NCBI GenBank assembly: GCA_937910425.1
Contig: CALEOJ010000386.1
Coordinates: 1-44,514, forward strand
Direction: 5' to 3'
Length of the DNA stretch: 44,514 bases
Source: an uncultured candidate division WPS-2 bacterium
GTDB taxonomy: Bacteria; Vulcanimicrobiota; Vulcanimicrobiia; Vulcanimicrobiales; Vulcanimicrobiaceae
Both the position numbers and the translations under genes were made by a program. The notes under the pieces are model-generated. The model was not told the DNA's origin. It worked only from the letters and a program-made list of their open reading frames with translations, and did not search any database. Below, piece after piece: positions 1-11,579 of the stretch; positions within the stretch are counted from its first letter, which is position 1; each line of letters starts with the position of its first letter.

Positions 1-902
1 GGATCGCCGGAGTCGCCGGCGAGGCGCCGGTGCACGACGCCGGCGCGCTGCAGGCCGTCGCGACCGTGCGCCGGCTGCGTCCAAAGCTGCCTCAGATCGC
101 GATCGCCGACAGCGCGTTCCACCGCACGATGCCCGCGGCCGCGACGACGTACGCGCTGCCGCGCGAACTCACCCGGTCGGGATTGCGCCGGCTCGGCTAT
201 CACGGCTTGAGCCACGAGTACGCCGCGCATCGCGCCTGCGCGCTCGCGGGGATCGACGTCGCTCGCGCGCGCGTCGTCACGGCGCATCTCGGCGGCGGTT
301 CGTCGCTGTGCGCGATCCGCGACGGCGCGAGCGTCGATACGACGATGGGCTACACGCCGCTCGAAGGGCTGCCGATGGCGACGCGCAGCGGCTCCGTCGA
401 TCCGGGCTTGCTGCTACACCTGCTGCGCGGCGGCCTCACGGTGAGCGAGCTCGAGGATGTGCTCGAACGCCGGTCCGGTCTGCTCGGGATCTCGGGACGC
501 AGCGGCGACGTGCGGGAGCTGCTCGCCGCACGCGAGGACGGCGACGCCCGGCTCGCGCTCGACGTGCTCGCATGGCGGCTTCGCGCCGGGATCGGCGCGA
601 TGATCGGGGTCCTCGGCGGCGTCGACCTCATCGCGTTCACCGGCGGCGTGGGCGAGCACGCGGTCGAGATTCGCGCGGCCGGCGTGCAGGGCGCCGCCGC
701 CGCGGGAGCCCTGGTCGACGAAGGACGCAACGCCTCGCTGACAGGCGAGGGCCGCATCTCCGGCGATCGCTCGCGCGTCGCCGTTTACATCGTCGCCGCG
801 CGCGAGGGATGGCAGCTCGCGCGCGCCGCGTTCACGGCGGCGGAGAACGCCTTCGGCCATGCTGCCGAGGATCGCGTGCCGGATCCTCCTACCGCGCTGT
901 GA
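1..902 (+). CDS. ackA: Acetate kinase, 5' end cut by window
   Basis: Converts acetyl phosphate and ADP to acetate and ATP (or the reverse) in the cytosol. The frame is open from base 3, so the N-terminal part lies outside the window; the GTG at 30 in the ORF track is internal. Visible family signatures are GYHGLSHEY, the AHLGGGSS phosphate-binding stretch, the TTMGYTPLEGL / TRSGSVDPG segment and FTGGVGEH near the C terminus. These make the assignment secure. The phosphoketolase at 9195-11570 makes acetyl phosphate, the substrate of this enzyme, so the two genes probably form one fermentative or energy-salvage branch. The gene ends in a short Ala/Pro-rich tail. Confidence 0.95.
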   Translation, partial: IAGVAGEAPVHDAGALQAVATVRRLRPKLPQIAIADSAFHRTMPAAATTYALPRELTRSGLRRLGYHGLSHEYAAHRACALAGIDVARARVVTAHLGGGSSLCAIRDGASVDTTMGYTPLEGLPMATRSGSVDPGLLLHLLRGGLTVSELEDVLERRSGLLGISGRSGDVRELLAAREDGDARLALDVLAWRLRAGIGAMIGVLGGVDLIAFTGGVGEHAVEIRAAGVQGAAAAGALVDEGRNASLTGEGRISGDRSRVAVYIVAAREGWQLARAAFTAAENAFGHAAEDRVPDPPTAL

Positions 903-940
903 CGAACGCGTGAAATGCTCTTCGCGAGTCGTTCACAGGG

Positions 941-1447
941 ATGCCGCACACTTCGGACATGGTCAGCGATATGGCGATCCGCGTTCGTCGCGCCGCCGCC
1001 GGTGACGCCGATCGGATCGACGCGCTGGTGCGTTCGCTCTCGCCCGGCTCCATCTTGAGGCGCTTCATGGGCGGCGTATCGCGCGAGGTCGCAGTTGCGG
1101 AACTGTCCCGCGAGGTCCGGGCCGGCGGCACCGACTTCGCGCTGATCGCGGAGAACTCGCGTGGCGAGCTCATCGGGGAGGCGTACGTCGCCATGCTGAC
1201 CCCGCACGATGCCGAGGCCGCCTTCGTCGTGCGGGATCGCGAGCAGCATCACGGCGTGGGGACGGCGCTCCTGACGGCGATCGTCGCCGAGCTGCGCGCG
1301 CGCGGGGTTCGCACGCTTCACGCTGACACGACGCCTGAAAACGTCGCGATGCTCGCGCTTCTGCACGAGGGCGGATTGGCGTCGCACGAACGGTATCTCA
1401 ACGGCATGATCCACGTCTCGGTCCAGATCGGCGAATCATCGACGTGA
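941..1447 (+). CDS. GNAT-family N-acetyltransferase
   Basis: A single GNAT domain of 168 aa. The acetyl-CoA pyrophosphate loop is visible as RDREQHHGVGTALL (the Q/R-x-x-G-x-G/A type), followed by a helix and the TPENVAMLALL strand-helix typical of the fold. The N-terminal part (LVRSLSPGSILRRFM) resembles the GNAT domains found in Pat-type protein acetyltransferases. A substrate cannot be read from the sequence. Starts at 941, 959 and 971 are all possible; the domain itself begins near 971. The 3' end overlaps the convergent SpoIIE-like gene by about 50 bases. Its place next to acetate kinase suggests a link to acetyl metabolism, which is inference only. Confidence 0.85.
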   Translation: MPHTSDMVSDMAIRVRRAAAGDADRIDALVRSLSPGSILRRFMGGVSREVAVAELSREVRAGGTDFALIAENSRGELIGEAYVAMLTPHDAEAAFVVRDREQHHGVGTALLTAIVAELRARGVRTLHADTTPENVAMLALLHEGGLASHERYLNGMIHVSVQIGESST

Positions 1448-2264
1448 ACGGCGCTTGCGCCGGCCACGCGCCATAGATTAGATCCTCGCACGCAAAAAGG
1501 ATTCCGTCGCCCGGCGATGGGTGCTTCGCCGCACCGGCACCGCCCGCCGCGACGATGCGGGCGACGACTACGCCGATGTCGTCCGTCTGGCGCCCGCCTG
1601 CGTGAGCGCACGCCACGTCGAGCACACCTCGCGCGGGATCGCCCCCACGGCGCAACGATCGCGCGACCGCGCACGCGGTCCGTTCGGCGCCGAAAAAATC
1701 ATCCGAGCCGGCGGGGCGGCTGTCGGCGACGCCGTCGGTCACAATGACCAGCGTCTCGCCCGCGTCGAGGGAGAGTACCGCGTCGCAGACGTGGACCGCG
1801 TACGGCACGCCGAGCATCGGCGCGGTCGGTCCGAGGTGACGGAGACGGCCGTCCTCGGCGAGCGTGAAGGCGACGTCGTGGCCGGCCGATGCGTAGACGA
1901 CGGTCCGCAATGCGGGATGGACCAGCGCGACGAAGGCGACTGCGTACGGCGATTCGTCGGCGAACCTCCGCAGCCGGTCGTCCGCGCAGCCGAGCGCCGC
2001 AGCCGGCGATGCGCCGCCCAGGAGTTCCGCTGTGATCGCGCCGGCGATGGCGGATGCGAGCGGAGCACGGGTCGCGCCGTGGCCGGCGACGTCGACCATG
2101 ACGATCGCGGTGCGGCCGGAGCCGAGCGGCAGCGTGAAGGCCATGTCGCCACAGCGGCCGTCATGGGCGGACGCTGCGCGCACGACCTGCCACACCCGTA
2201 TGCTCGACGGTGGCGGCCGTGGTGTGAAGAATGCACCACGGACCCAAACCGCTGCGTTCGTCAT
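1398..2264 (-). CDS. PP2C/SpoIIE-type serine phosphatase (RsbU-like)
   Basis: A 288-aa protein consisting almost entirely of a SpoIIE/PPM phosphatase domain. Metal-binding acidic motifs are visible: CGDMAF near residue 40, VMVDVAGHG, YASAGHD, IVTDGVADS and RQTDDIG near the end. Family members dephosphorylate anti-anti-sigma factors in partner-switching stress pathways or act as sensor phosphatases. No sensory domain is attached, and no anti-sigma or STAS partner is visible in the window, so the target is unknown. The last ~35 residues form a tail beyond the usual domain end and are encoded opposite the end of the GNAT gene. The ATG at 2264 has no clear Shine-Dalgarno sequence. Confidence 0.85.
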   Translation of the reverse strand: MTNAAVWVRGAFFTPRPPPSSIRVWQVVRAASAHDGRCGDMAFTLPLGSGRTAIVMVDVAGHGATRAPLASAIAGAITAELLGGASPAAALGCADDRLRRFADESPYAVAFVALVHPALRTVVYASAGHDVAFTLAEDGRLRHLGPTAPMLGVPYAVHVCDAVLSLDAGETLVIVTDGVADSRPAGSDDFFGAERTACAVARSLRRGGDPARGVLDVACAHAGGRQTDDIGVVVARIVAAGGAGAAKHPSPGDGILFACEDLIYGAWPAQAPFTSMIRRSGPRRGSCR

Positions 2265-2642
2265 GTGGCGATGCTACCGCGCGAGAATGAACATCATGTG
2301 AAGGGGCTGACGGCTTCTTTCACGTGCCGTTCTCAATTTGGCGATAGGCTGCGAGCGGGAAACGCACCGAGAGCGAGTGCATCGCTTACCTTGGGAAGCG
2401 GCGTTGCTGCGACCGAGGGTCGAGCGGCGGTGCTTTGACCGCGTTGGGATGCAGCTTCGGCGCATGCTGAGTCGTCTCGTGGTGGATTGCGCGCTCGAGG
2501 GTTTCGACTTCGAGACGGTGCTCCTCGTTAACGCCGTCCGGGCGCGGGGGGTTCGCTTTCCGTGATCTCATGGAGTTCCTCCGGATTGGGTGGCCCGTTC
2601 ATTCTCGCCGAGCCGTGAGAAGAGACGATGAAGAGACGCGGT
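2265..2642. other. Intergenic stretch, no supported gene
   Basis: About 380 bases between two minus-strand genes. Short ORFs exist on both strands (2338-2565 plus, 2386-2571 minus), but their protein sequences show no domain-like pattern and no good ribosome binding site. An imperfect inverted pair (CATGTGAAGG / TTTCACGTG) around 2294-2327 could be an operator or a weak hairpin. It probably holds the promoter for the phosphatase and the trailer of the P-type ATPase. Confidence 0.4.
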
Positions 2643-5165
2643 TCACGACTCGGACGCCCTTTGCCCGAAGAACAGACGCTTCCCGAGCTCGATCAAGCCC
2701 AGATACGTGACGACCATCAGCCCGAGAACGGCGAAGAACGCCGGCGGCAAGGCGACGAACCCGAGCACGTGAGCGAGCGGCGTGAACGGCAATGCCAGCG
2801 CGACCGCGGCCACGCCCAGCGTCGCAACGGTGAGCTGCCGGCTCGCGCGGCTGGCAAAGAACGGAACGCGGCGCGTTCGGATGAGAAAGATGACCAGCGA
2901 CTGCGTCGCGAGCGACTCGACGAACCAGCCGGTCCGGAACAGCTCGGGACCCGCGTGAAAGAGGAAGATCATCACGCCGAAGGTGAGGAAATCGAAGATC
3001 GACGAGATCGGCCCGAAGACCATCATGAAGCGCCGGATGAACTGCATGTCCCAGTGCGCCGGGCGCTGGAGCTGCTCCTCATCGACCTTGTCGGTCGGAA
3101 TCGTCATCTCGCTCACGTCGTACAGCAGGTTGTTGAGCAAGATCTGCGATGGCAGCATCGGCAGGAACGGAAGGAAGAGCGATGCGCCCGCGGCGCTGAA
3201 CATGTTGCCGAAGTTCGACGACGTCCCCATCAGCACGTATTTGGTCGTGTTGGCGAAGATGCGGCGGCCCTCGACGACGCCGTCGGCGAGTATCCCAAGG
3301 TCTTTTTCGAGCAGGACGATGTCCGCGGCGTCTTTCGCGACGTCGGTCGCCGAGTCGACCGAGATTCCGACGTCCGCATCATGCAGCGCGACGGCGTCGT
3401 TGACGCCGTCGCCGAGAAAGCCGACCACGCTGTCGGCCGCGCGCTGAAGCTTGATGATGCGCGACTTCTGCTCCGGCGTCACGCGCGCGAAGATCGTCGT
3501 GCCTTCGAGCGCGCCGCTGAGCTCCTCGTCGCTCATCGCGGCGATCTCCTTGCCGGTGAGGACGCCCGCGACCGGCAGACCGAGCTCGCGGCAGACGACG
3601 CGCGCGGTGCGATCGCTGTCGCCCGTCACGATCTTCAGCCGTATCTCGAGCGCCTCGAGGCGCCGCAGGCTCGCCGCGGCGTCCGCCTTCGGCTCGTCGG
3701 CGAAGGCGAGCAAACCGGCAAGCGACAAATCGCGCTCTTCGGAGGGATGGAGCTCGGTCAACGACGGCGCGTCGCGCTGCGCGAGCGCGAGTATTCGGTT
3801 TCCGGCGTCGAGCTGCACGTCGACGAGCTGCTCGAACGCCGTGTCGATCGACCCGCACCGTGCCCCAATCGCTTCCGGCGCGCCTTTGGCGAGGAGCAGG
3901 CGCCGCCCGTCCGGCGCGTCGACCAAGACCGACATCATCTGCCGCTGATAATCGAACGGCGCGCGGTCGATGACGCGATAGCTCGCCGCCCCAGCGCGCC
4001 GCGCCGGCGTCGCGGCTTCCCACAGCGCGACATCGAGCGCGTTGCCGCCGACGACGCGGTCCCCGTCGAAGACGACGTCGGTGCACACCAAGCCCAGTAG
4101 CGCCGCGTCGTCGGAGACCGCCCCACCGGGATCGATCGCGTGGCGAAACGAGATCTTGCCGTTCGTGAGCGTCCCCGTCTTGTCGGTGAAGAGGACCTCG
4201 ACGTTGCCGAGGTCCTCGATTGCGACCAGCCGCTTCACGATCACCGAGCGCCGCGCGAGGCGGCGCGCGCCGACCGAGAGGCTGATCGTGACGATGGCGG
4301 GGAGCAGCTGCGGCGTGATGCCGATCGCGATCGCCAGCGCGAACAGCAGCGACTCCAGCAACGAATGGTGCAGGAGCGCGTTGCACGCGAAGATCGCGGC
4401 CGCCAGAACGACGGTGACGCGGACCAGCAGTAGCGAGAAGCTGCGCAGCCCCAGCTCGAACGCCGTCTGCGGCGGACGTTCCGAGAGCTGGTGCGCGATC
4501 GATCCGAATGCCGCGTCGCGGCCGGTCGCGACGACGACGCCGCTCGCTGCGCCGTTCTTGACGGCGGTGCCGAAGAAGGCGCAGGACGGGAGGTCGAGCG
4601 GCGAGTCGCTCTGCCCGCACGGCGAAGGTGATTTCGTCGCCGGCAGCGCCTCGCCGGTCAGCGCCGACTCGTCGCATTCGAGATCGTGCGCGTCGATGAG
4701 CCGCAGGTCGGCCGGGACGACGTCGCCGACCCCGAGCCGCACGACGTCGCCCGGGACGAGCTCCGTGACGTCGACCGTCTCGCGTCTCCCGCCGCGCACG
4801 ACCACGGCTTTGCGCCGGACGCGCGCGCGCAAGTCCGCGACCGCGTTCTCCGAGCCGAACTCGTTCGCGAAGCTCAATCCCGCGCTGAGGCAGACGATAG
4901 CCAGGATGATCAGCGCGTCGGAGCGGTCGTGCAACCAGAGCGAGACCAGTGCGGTGCTGACCAGCAGGATCAGAAACGGGTTCCCGAGCTGCCGGCCGAG
5001 GATCGCGAACGCGCTGGTGCGGCGCTGCTCGATCTCGTTCGGCCCGGTCCGCCGGAGACGCGCCTCGGCCTCGTCCGGCGCGAGTCCGCCGGGCGAGGTC
5101 CCGAGCCGAAGCAATACCTCGTCGAAGGTGAGTGCCGCGGCGGTCCGCAGGTCCAGGGACGGCAT
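2643..5165 (-). CDS. mgtA: Mg2+-translocating P-type ATPase (MgtA/MgtB type)
   Basis: An 840-aa P-type ATPase of the magnesium-importer subfamily. In order: a cation-ATPase N-terminal domain (to about 60), transmembrane pair M1-M2 (62-100), an actuator domain with LTGEALP (169-175), M3-M4 with TPQLLPAIV (about 284-292), the phosphorylation motif DKTGTLT (Asp328), the nucleotide domain, the hinge motif GDGVNDAVAL and a long C-terminal membrane domain. The stretch SSNFGNMFSAAG followed by LLYDVSEMTIPTD is typical of Mg2+ ATPases. It sits in the inner membrane and would import Mg2+ at the cost of ATP. No Mg2+-sensing leader was recognised upstream. Similar ATPases occur in hypoxia and dormancy gene sets of other bacteria, which fits its neighbours. 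Confidence 0.95.
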   Translation of the reverse strand: MPSLDLRTAAALTFDEVLLRLGTSPGGLAPDEAEARLRRTGPNEIEQRRTSAFAILGRQLGNPFLILLVSTALVSLWLHDRSDALIILAIVCLSAGLSFANEFGSENAVADLRARVRRKAVVVRGGRRETVDVTELVPGDVVRLGVGDVVPADLRLIDAHDLECDESALTGEALPATKSPSPCGQSDSPLDLPSCAFFGTAVKNGAASGVVVATGRDAAFGSIAHQLSERPPQTAFELGLRSFSLLLVRVTVVLAAAIFACNALLHHSLLESLLFALAIAIGITPQLLPAIVTISLSVGARRLARRSVIVKRLVAIEDLGNVEVLFTDKTGTLTNGKISFRHAIDPGGAVSDDAALLGLVCTDVVFDGDRVVGGNALDVALWEAATPARRAGAASYRVIDRAPFDYQRQMMSVLVDAPDGRRLLLAKGAPEAIGARCGSIDTAFEQLVDVQLDAGNRILALAQRDAPSLTELHPSEERDLSLAGLLAFADEPKADAAASLRRLEALEIRLKIVTGDSDRTARVVCRELGLPVAGVLTGKEIAAMSDEELSGALEGTTIFARVTPEQKSRIIKLQRAADSVVGFLGDGVNDAVALHDADVGISVDSATDVAKDAADIVLLEKDLGILADGVVEGRRIFANTTKYVLMGTSSNFGNMFSAAGASLFLPFLPMLPSQILLNNLLYDVSEMTIPTDKVDEEQLQRPAHWDMQFIRRFMMVFGPISSIFDFLTFGVMIFLFHAGPELFRTGWFVESLATQSLVIFLIRTRRVPFFASRASRQLTVATLGVAAVALALPFTPLAHVLGFVALPPAFFAVLGLMVVTYLGLIELGKRLFFGQRASES

Positions 5166-5172
5166 ACCGATA

Positions 5173-5415
5173 CTATGTGCCGCGCCGCGTGAACTCCCCG
5201 TCCGTGTACTCCGCCAGCGTTCGAAGCGTAGGGTCGCAGGACGCGTTCAGCAATAGCCGCGTCGACAGCCGCAGGGCTTCGGCGGCCTCCTCGGATCCCG
5301 GCCGGCGCGCGGCTCTTGCCCGGTGTTCTTGCCGCGGAAGCCGTATCGAGATAGATCGCCCGGGCGCTGGGAGGCGAGGGCTACTCGCTGCGGCGGCCTG
5401 CGCGATCCGCAGCAT
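5173..5415 (-). CDS. Possible small protein, weakly supported
   Basis: An 80-aa ORF between the SRPBCC-like gene (whose 3' end it overlaps by 35 bases) and mgtA (8 bases downstream). The first 45 residues are Arg/Ala/Pro-rich and look like out-of-frame GC-rich DNA. The last 35 residues (from SEEAAEALRL to the end) look more protein-like. The operon-like spacing is the main argument for it. No family was recognised. It may be a chance ORF, or the true protein may be only its C-terminal half with an unusual start. Confidence 0.27.
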   Translation of the reverse strand: MLRIAQAAAASSPRLPAPGRSISIRLPRQEHRARAARRPGSEEAAEALRLSTRLLLNASCDPTLRTLAEYTDGEFTRRGT

Positions 5416-5872
5416 CCGATGTGTGCCCTACGTCGGCGACGACATCGGCGATAAGGCGGTCGAGGAGGTCCGCCAATGCGCGCGGCGCGATGCCGCGCGC
5501 GGCGGTCGCATCGATTGCGCGCCCGAGTATCCCGAGCGGGACCTCATACTCTCCGGACAGGGTGACCTTGGTTGCGGCGGTGCTCGCCTCGGCGAGGTCG
5601 AGGTCGCCTCGAAATCGCGGGTAGAGCGCCGGCCTGGTTCGTGCCGTGATCGTGAGCCCGAATCGGGGGGTTTTCGGCGCAAGATACCTCACGTGCAAGC
5701 GCACCGGCACAGCGACGCGCCCTCCCCCGGGGATCCACGCGGCCAGCACGACCGTCCCGTGCTCGGAGGCTTCCTCCAACGTCTCGAGCTGCCGCCGCAG
5801 CAGCGGCACGATCGCGTCGCAGTTCATCGGAATGCTTCGCACGATCGAGACGGGGGATGTCATCGGCGCCAT
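5381..5872 (-). CDS. SRPBCC-like (polyketide-cyclase/START-fold) protein
   Basis: A 163-aa protein of a conserved family of unknown function whose pattern fits the SRPBCC/START-like fold: a long N-terminal helix, strands, then LSGEYEVPLGILGRAID and a C-terminal helix. The final segment matches the C terminus of the PAS protein at 22350-23225 (LDGQYVPPFGALGRFFD), so the window encodes two members, one alone and one fused to PAS. SRPBCC domains hold hydrophobic ligands in a deep pocket; the ligand here is unknown. It is divergent from the hybrid kinase gene, with about 90 bases between starts. Other starts are possible (for example the Met at residue 16). Confidence 0.7.
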   Translation of the reverse strand: MAPMTSPVSIVRSIPMNCDAIVPLLRRQLETLEEASEHGTVVLAAWIPGGGRVAVPVRLHVRYLAPKTPRFGLTITARTRPALYPRFRGDLDLAEASTAATKVTLSGEYEVPLGILGRAIDATAARGIAPRALADLLDRLIADVVADVGHTSDAADRAGRRSE

Positions 5873-5964
5873 GGTCGCCGATGCGGCGGAAGATCGTTGG
5901 AACGGGCGTTCACATGAGGGTTCGCCGCCCGGCGCGGTTGAAGAACCGAGGCCCGGAGACCGAT

Positions 5965-8235
<2,271 letters not shown>

Positions 8236-8239
8236 CGCC

Positions 8240-9088
8240 TCACGCCGAGGTCGTACGCCGGACGGTGACGACCGGGATGCGCGCGTGCTCGACGACGTGT
8301 GCGGCGACGCTGCCCAGCACGAGCCGCTGGAACGCCGGCCGGCCGTGCGTGCCCATCACGATCATGCAGCACTCGAGCTCGTCGGCCGCCGAGAGCAGCG
8401 TCTCGGGCGCGCGGCCTTCACGAACGATGACTTCGGCGCTCACGCCGCGCGCGTGAACGCGCTTCGCGGCGCCGGCCAGCAGGGCGTTCACGCGGCCGGG
8501 ATCCGGGCTCGGCGTATCGCAGGCGTGGATCAGGGCGATCGAAAGTCCGCGTGCGGACGCGATCCAAATCGCGGTTTCGAGCGCGGCGTGCGCCGCCGGC
8601 GACTCGTCGAACGCTACCGCGATGGGGCCTTCTCGCACGACGTCGTCTTCGTGCACCGAGACCACCGGGACGTCGCTGCGCCGAAGGAGTCCCTCCGCGA
8701 CGCTGCCGAGCACGCTGCGTGCCAGGCCGGTTCTGCCGTGCGTGCCGACGACGATCGCCTGGGACCCGCTCTGCCGGACCAGCGACTCGATCGCTTCGAC
8801 GCACTGTCCGTGCAGCACGCGCACCTCCGCCGCGATCCCCGCGCCGGCCGCTTCGACTTGGGCACGCCGGCAGAATTCCGCCGCGTCGTCTTCGAGCACG
8901 GCGAGCATCGGGCCGGGATCGACCGCGACGCCGTAGGTGGCCGGCAGACAGACCAGCATTGGGTCGACGACGCTGCAGAACGTGACCGATCCCCCGCCGC
9001 GCGCGAGCTCCAGCGCGAACGCGACGCCTCGTTCGCTAGTCGTCGAACCGTCGACCGGGACGGTGATGTGCCCAAACGCGGCGCTCAT
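8240..9088 (-). CDS. Tandem universal stress protein (two UspA domains)
   Basis: A 282-aa cytosolic protein made of two UspA domains. Each keeps the ATP-binding pattern G-x2-G-x9-G-S: GTHGRTGLARSVLGS in the first and GTHGRPAFQRLVLGS in the second, so both halves may bind ATP. Tandem Usp proteins are typical of hypoxia and stationary-phase regulons. The start ATG at 9088 is preceded by GATGAGGAC, a good ribosome binding site. It converges on the hybrid kinase gene (4 bases between stops) and diverges from phosphoketolase, with about 105 bases of shared upstream DNA. No clear -35/-10 pair was found there. Confidence 0.95.
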   Translation of the reverse strand: MSAAFGHITVPVDGSTTSERGVAFALELARGGGSVTFCSVVDPMLVCLPATYGVAVDPGPMLAVLEDDAAEFCRRAQVEAAGAGIAAEVRVLHGQCVEAIESLVRQSGSQAIVVGTHGRTGLARSVLGSVAEGLLRRSDVPVVSVHEDDVVREGPIAVAFDESPAAHAALETAIWIASARGLSIALIHACDTPSPDPGRVNALLAGAAKRVHARGVSAEVIVREGRAPETLLSAADELECCMIVMGTHGRPAFQRLVLGSVAAHVVEHARIPVVTVRRTTSA

Positions 9089-9194
9089 GTCCTCATCGTC
9101 GCGGCCTCGTAAGAAAGGGCCAAGAATGCGAAGCGTTGTGCGCGTTCACACCCTCTTCACCCGGCCGACCCGTCGCGCGGCGTAGAATACCAGC

Positions 9195-11570
9195 GTGACG
9201 ATCATGGACTCGGCGACGATCCCCTTGCCGGCGCGCCTCGCCGCGCTCGACCGCTACTGGCGGACGGCGAACTACCTCGGGGCCGCGCAGCTCTATCTTC
9301 GCGACAACGTGCTCTTGCGGCGCCCGCTCGAAGCCTCCGACTGCAAGGTCCGCGTGCTCGGGCACTGGGGGACGCAGCCCGGGCTGAATCTCGTGTACAC
9401 GCACCTGAATCGGATCGTGAGCGACCGCGATCTCGACATGCTGCTCGTGGTTGGCCCTGGGCACGGGGCGCCGGCGATCTACGCCAACCTCTTCCTCGAG
9501 GGAACGCTCGGTGACCTCGATCCCCGTTTTGCCCGCGATGAAGCCGGGGCATCGCGGCTGGTGCGAGAGTTCTCGTGGCCGGGCGGTATGCCGAGCCATT
9601 TGACCGCACACGCGCCCGGTGCGCTGCACGAAGGCGGAGAGCTCGGCTACGCGCTTTCGCACGCCTACGGCGTCGCGCTCGACGATCCCGAGCTGGTCGT
9701 TGCCTGCGTCATCGGCGACGGTGAAGCGGAGACCGGCCCGCTCGCCGCATCCTGGCTCTCGCACGCGTTCATCGATCCGACGATGTCGGGCGCCGTGCTG
9801 CCCATCCTTCACCTGAACGGCTATAAACTTTCCGGTCCGACGGTCCTGGCGCGCCTGACCGACGAGGGGCTTCGCGCCTATCTTCGCGGACTTGGCTACG
9901 AGCCGATCGTCGTGCGGGTTGACGACCGGCAGACGGCGGATGCAATGCACGAGAGCCTTTGGCGGGCGTTCGACGCCGCGTACGATCGCCTGGCGGAGCG
10001 CCGTGCCGCCGCGCAGCGGTGCGCCGCGCCGATCGCGCCGCCGGTCCTGGTCCTGCGGTCGCCGAAGGGGATGACCGGGCCTTCGTCGATCGACGGAAAG
10101 CCCGTGGTCGATACGCCACGTTCGCACGGCATCCCGATCAGCGATCCGGTCACGAATGCCGAGCACCGGCTCGCAGTGGAACGATGGTTGCGTTCCTATC
10201 GGCCGGAGGAACTGTTTGACGTGGCGGGCCGGCCGGAAGCGGATATCCTGGAGTGTCTTCCGCCGACCCCTCGGCTGATCGGCCGCAACTCGCGTGCCAA
10301 CGGCGGCACGCGCCGCGTGCCGCTCGTGCTGCCTGCGCTGGAGCCGCACGCATCCAAGTGTCCAGTACCGGGAGCGATCTCTGGCTCGGCGACGCACCGC
10401 CTCGGCGGCTGGCTGGCAGACGTGTTCTGGGCGAACGCGCACACCGCGAACTTCAGGCTCTTCTCCCCGGACGAGACCTCGTCGAACAAACTGGACGACG
10501 TCTTCTCGGTGACCGCGCGAGCATGGGTGTTGCCGCATGTGGCGACCGACGAGTCGCTGGCGCGCGACGGGCGCGTGATGGAGATGCTGAGCGAACATAC
10601 CTGCGAGGGCTGGATGGAAGGCTACGTCCTGTCCGGCCGCCACGGCATCTTTGCATCGTACGAGGGTTTCGTGCCGATCGTCGATTCGATGGTCGCGCAG
10701 TACGCGAAGTGGCTCAAGATGGCGCGAGAGACGCCGTGGCGCCGGCCGCTGTCAGGGTTGAACTTCCTGCTGACGTCCCATGTCTGGCGTCAGGAGCACA
10801 ACGGCTATTCGCACCAGGGTCCCGGATTCGTGAACACGGTGCTCAACAAGAAGCCGGAAGCCGTTCGCGTGTACTTCCCGCCGGATGCGAACACGCTGCT
10901 GTGCGTGATGGAGCACGTGCTGGCGAGCACCGATCGTATCAACGTCGTGGTCGCGCCGAAGCAGGAAGCGCCGCAGTGGTTCAGCCTCGAGCAGGCACGT
11001 GCCCAAAGCGCGGCCGGCGCCAGCCGCTGGACGTGGGCGGCGGACGACCCGAATCCGCATGTCGTGCTCGCCTGCGCCGGCGACGTCATGGCGCAAGAGA
11101 CGTTGGCCGCCGTCTCGCTACTGCGCGCTCACGCGCCGACGCTGCGCCTCAGGGTTGTAAACGTCCTGAACCTCTTCGCCCTCGCATCCCCGGAGATGCA
11201 TCCGAGCGGTACGGACGACCGCCGGTTCGTCGAGCTCTTCACCGGCGACCGTCCGGTCGTGTTTGCCTACCACGGCTATCCGCGCACAGTGCACGAACTG
11301 ATCTACCGGCGCCCGTCGCCGGGCCGTTTCCACGTCCACGGTTACGTCGAGGAAGGGACCACGACGACGCCGTTCGACATGGTCGTGCTGAATCGGGTCA
11401 GCCGCTATCACCTCGCGCTGGACGCGCTCCGGCGCGCCGAAGAGAGCGACGGATACCGCGTCCCGGAGGGCGCGCGCTGGTTCTGCGAAGATGCACTGGA
11501 GCGCCATGCGGCCTACATTCGCGAGTATGGACGCGACATGCCGGAGGTCGTGGATTGGGGCTGGCGCTGA
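9195..11570 (+). CDS. xfp: Xylulose-5-phosphate/fructose-6-phosphate phosphoketolase
   Basis: A 791-aa thiamine-diphosphate enzyme that cleaves xylulose 5-phosphate (and often fructose 6-phosphate) with phosphate to acetyl phosphate plus glyceraldehyde 3-phosphate (or erythrose 4-phosphate). Full length for the family. Visible signatures: VLGHWGTQPGLN near the start, VVGPGHGAPA, the ThDP/Mg2+ motif GDGEAETGPLA, SHAFIDP, the middle-domain HNGYSHQGPGF and C-terminal YHGYPRTVHELIYRR. The start is GTG at 9195 or ATG at 9204. With acetate kinase at the window start it completes an ATP-yielding route to acetate, useful when respiration is limited. Confidence 0.97.
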   Translation: MTIMDSATIPLPARLAALDRYWRTANYLGAAQLYLRDNVLLRRPLEASDCKVRVLGHWGTQPGLNLVYTHLNRIVSDRDLDMLLVVGPGHGAPAIYANLFLEGTLGDLDPRFARDEAGASRLVREFSWPGGMPSHLTAHAPGALHEGGELGYALSHAYGVALDDPELVVACVIGDGEAETGPLAASWLSHAFIDPTMSGAVLPILHLNGYKLSGPTVLARLTDEGLRAYLRGLGYEPIVVRVDDRQTADAMHESLWRAFDAAYDRLAERRAAAQRCAAPIAPPVLVLRSPKGMTGPSSIDGKPVVDTPRSHGIPISDPVTNAEHRLAVERWLRSYRPEELFDVAGRPEADILECLPPTPRLIGRNSRANGGTRRVPLVLPALEPHASKCPVPGAISGSATHRLGGWLADVFWANAHTANFRLFSPDETSSNKLDDVFSVTARAWVLPHVATDESLARDGRVMEMLSEHTCEGWMEGYVLSGRHGIFASYEGFVPIVDSMVAQYAKWLKMARETPWRRPLSGLNFLLTSHVWRQEHNGYSHQGPGFVNTVLNKKPEAVRVYFPPDANTLLCVMEHVLASTDRINVVVAPKQEAPQWFSLEQARAQSAAGASRWTWAADDPNPHVVLACAGDVMAQETLAAVSLLRAHAPTLRLRVVNVLNLFALASPEMHPSGTDDRRFVELFTGDRPVVFAYHGYPRTVHELIYRRPSPGRFHVHGYVEEGTTTTPFDMVVLNRVSRYHLALDALRRAEESDGYRVPEGARWFCEDALERHAAYIREYGRDMPEVVDWGWR

Positions 11571-11579
11571 CTCCGATGC

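Noticed and set aside
2628-4100. 490-aa plus-strand ORF
   Set aside because: It lies antisense to the Mg2+ ATPase, is Arg/Asp/Glu-rich with no domain pattern, and follows from the GC-rich codon bias of the real gene.
9093-10643. 516-aa minus-strand ORF
   Set aside because: Antisense to phosphoketolase; low-complexity Arg-rich composition.
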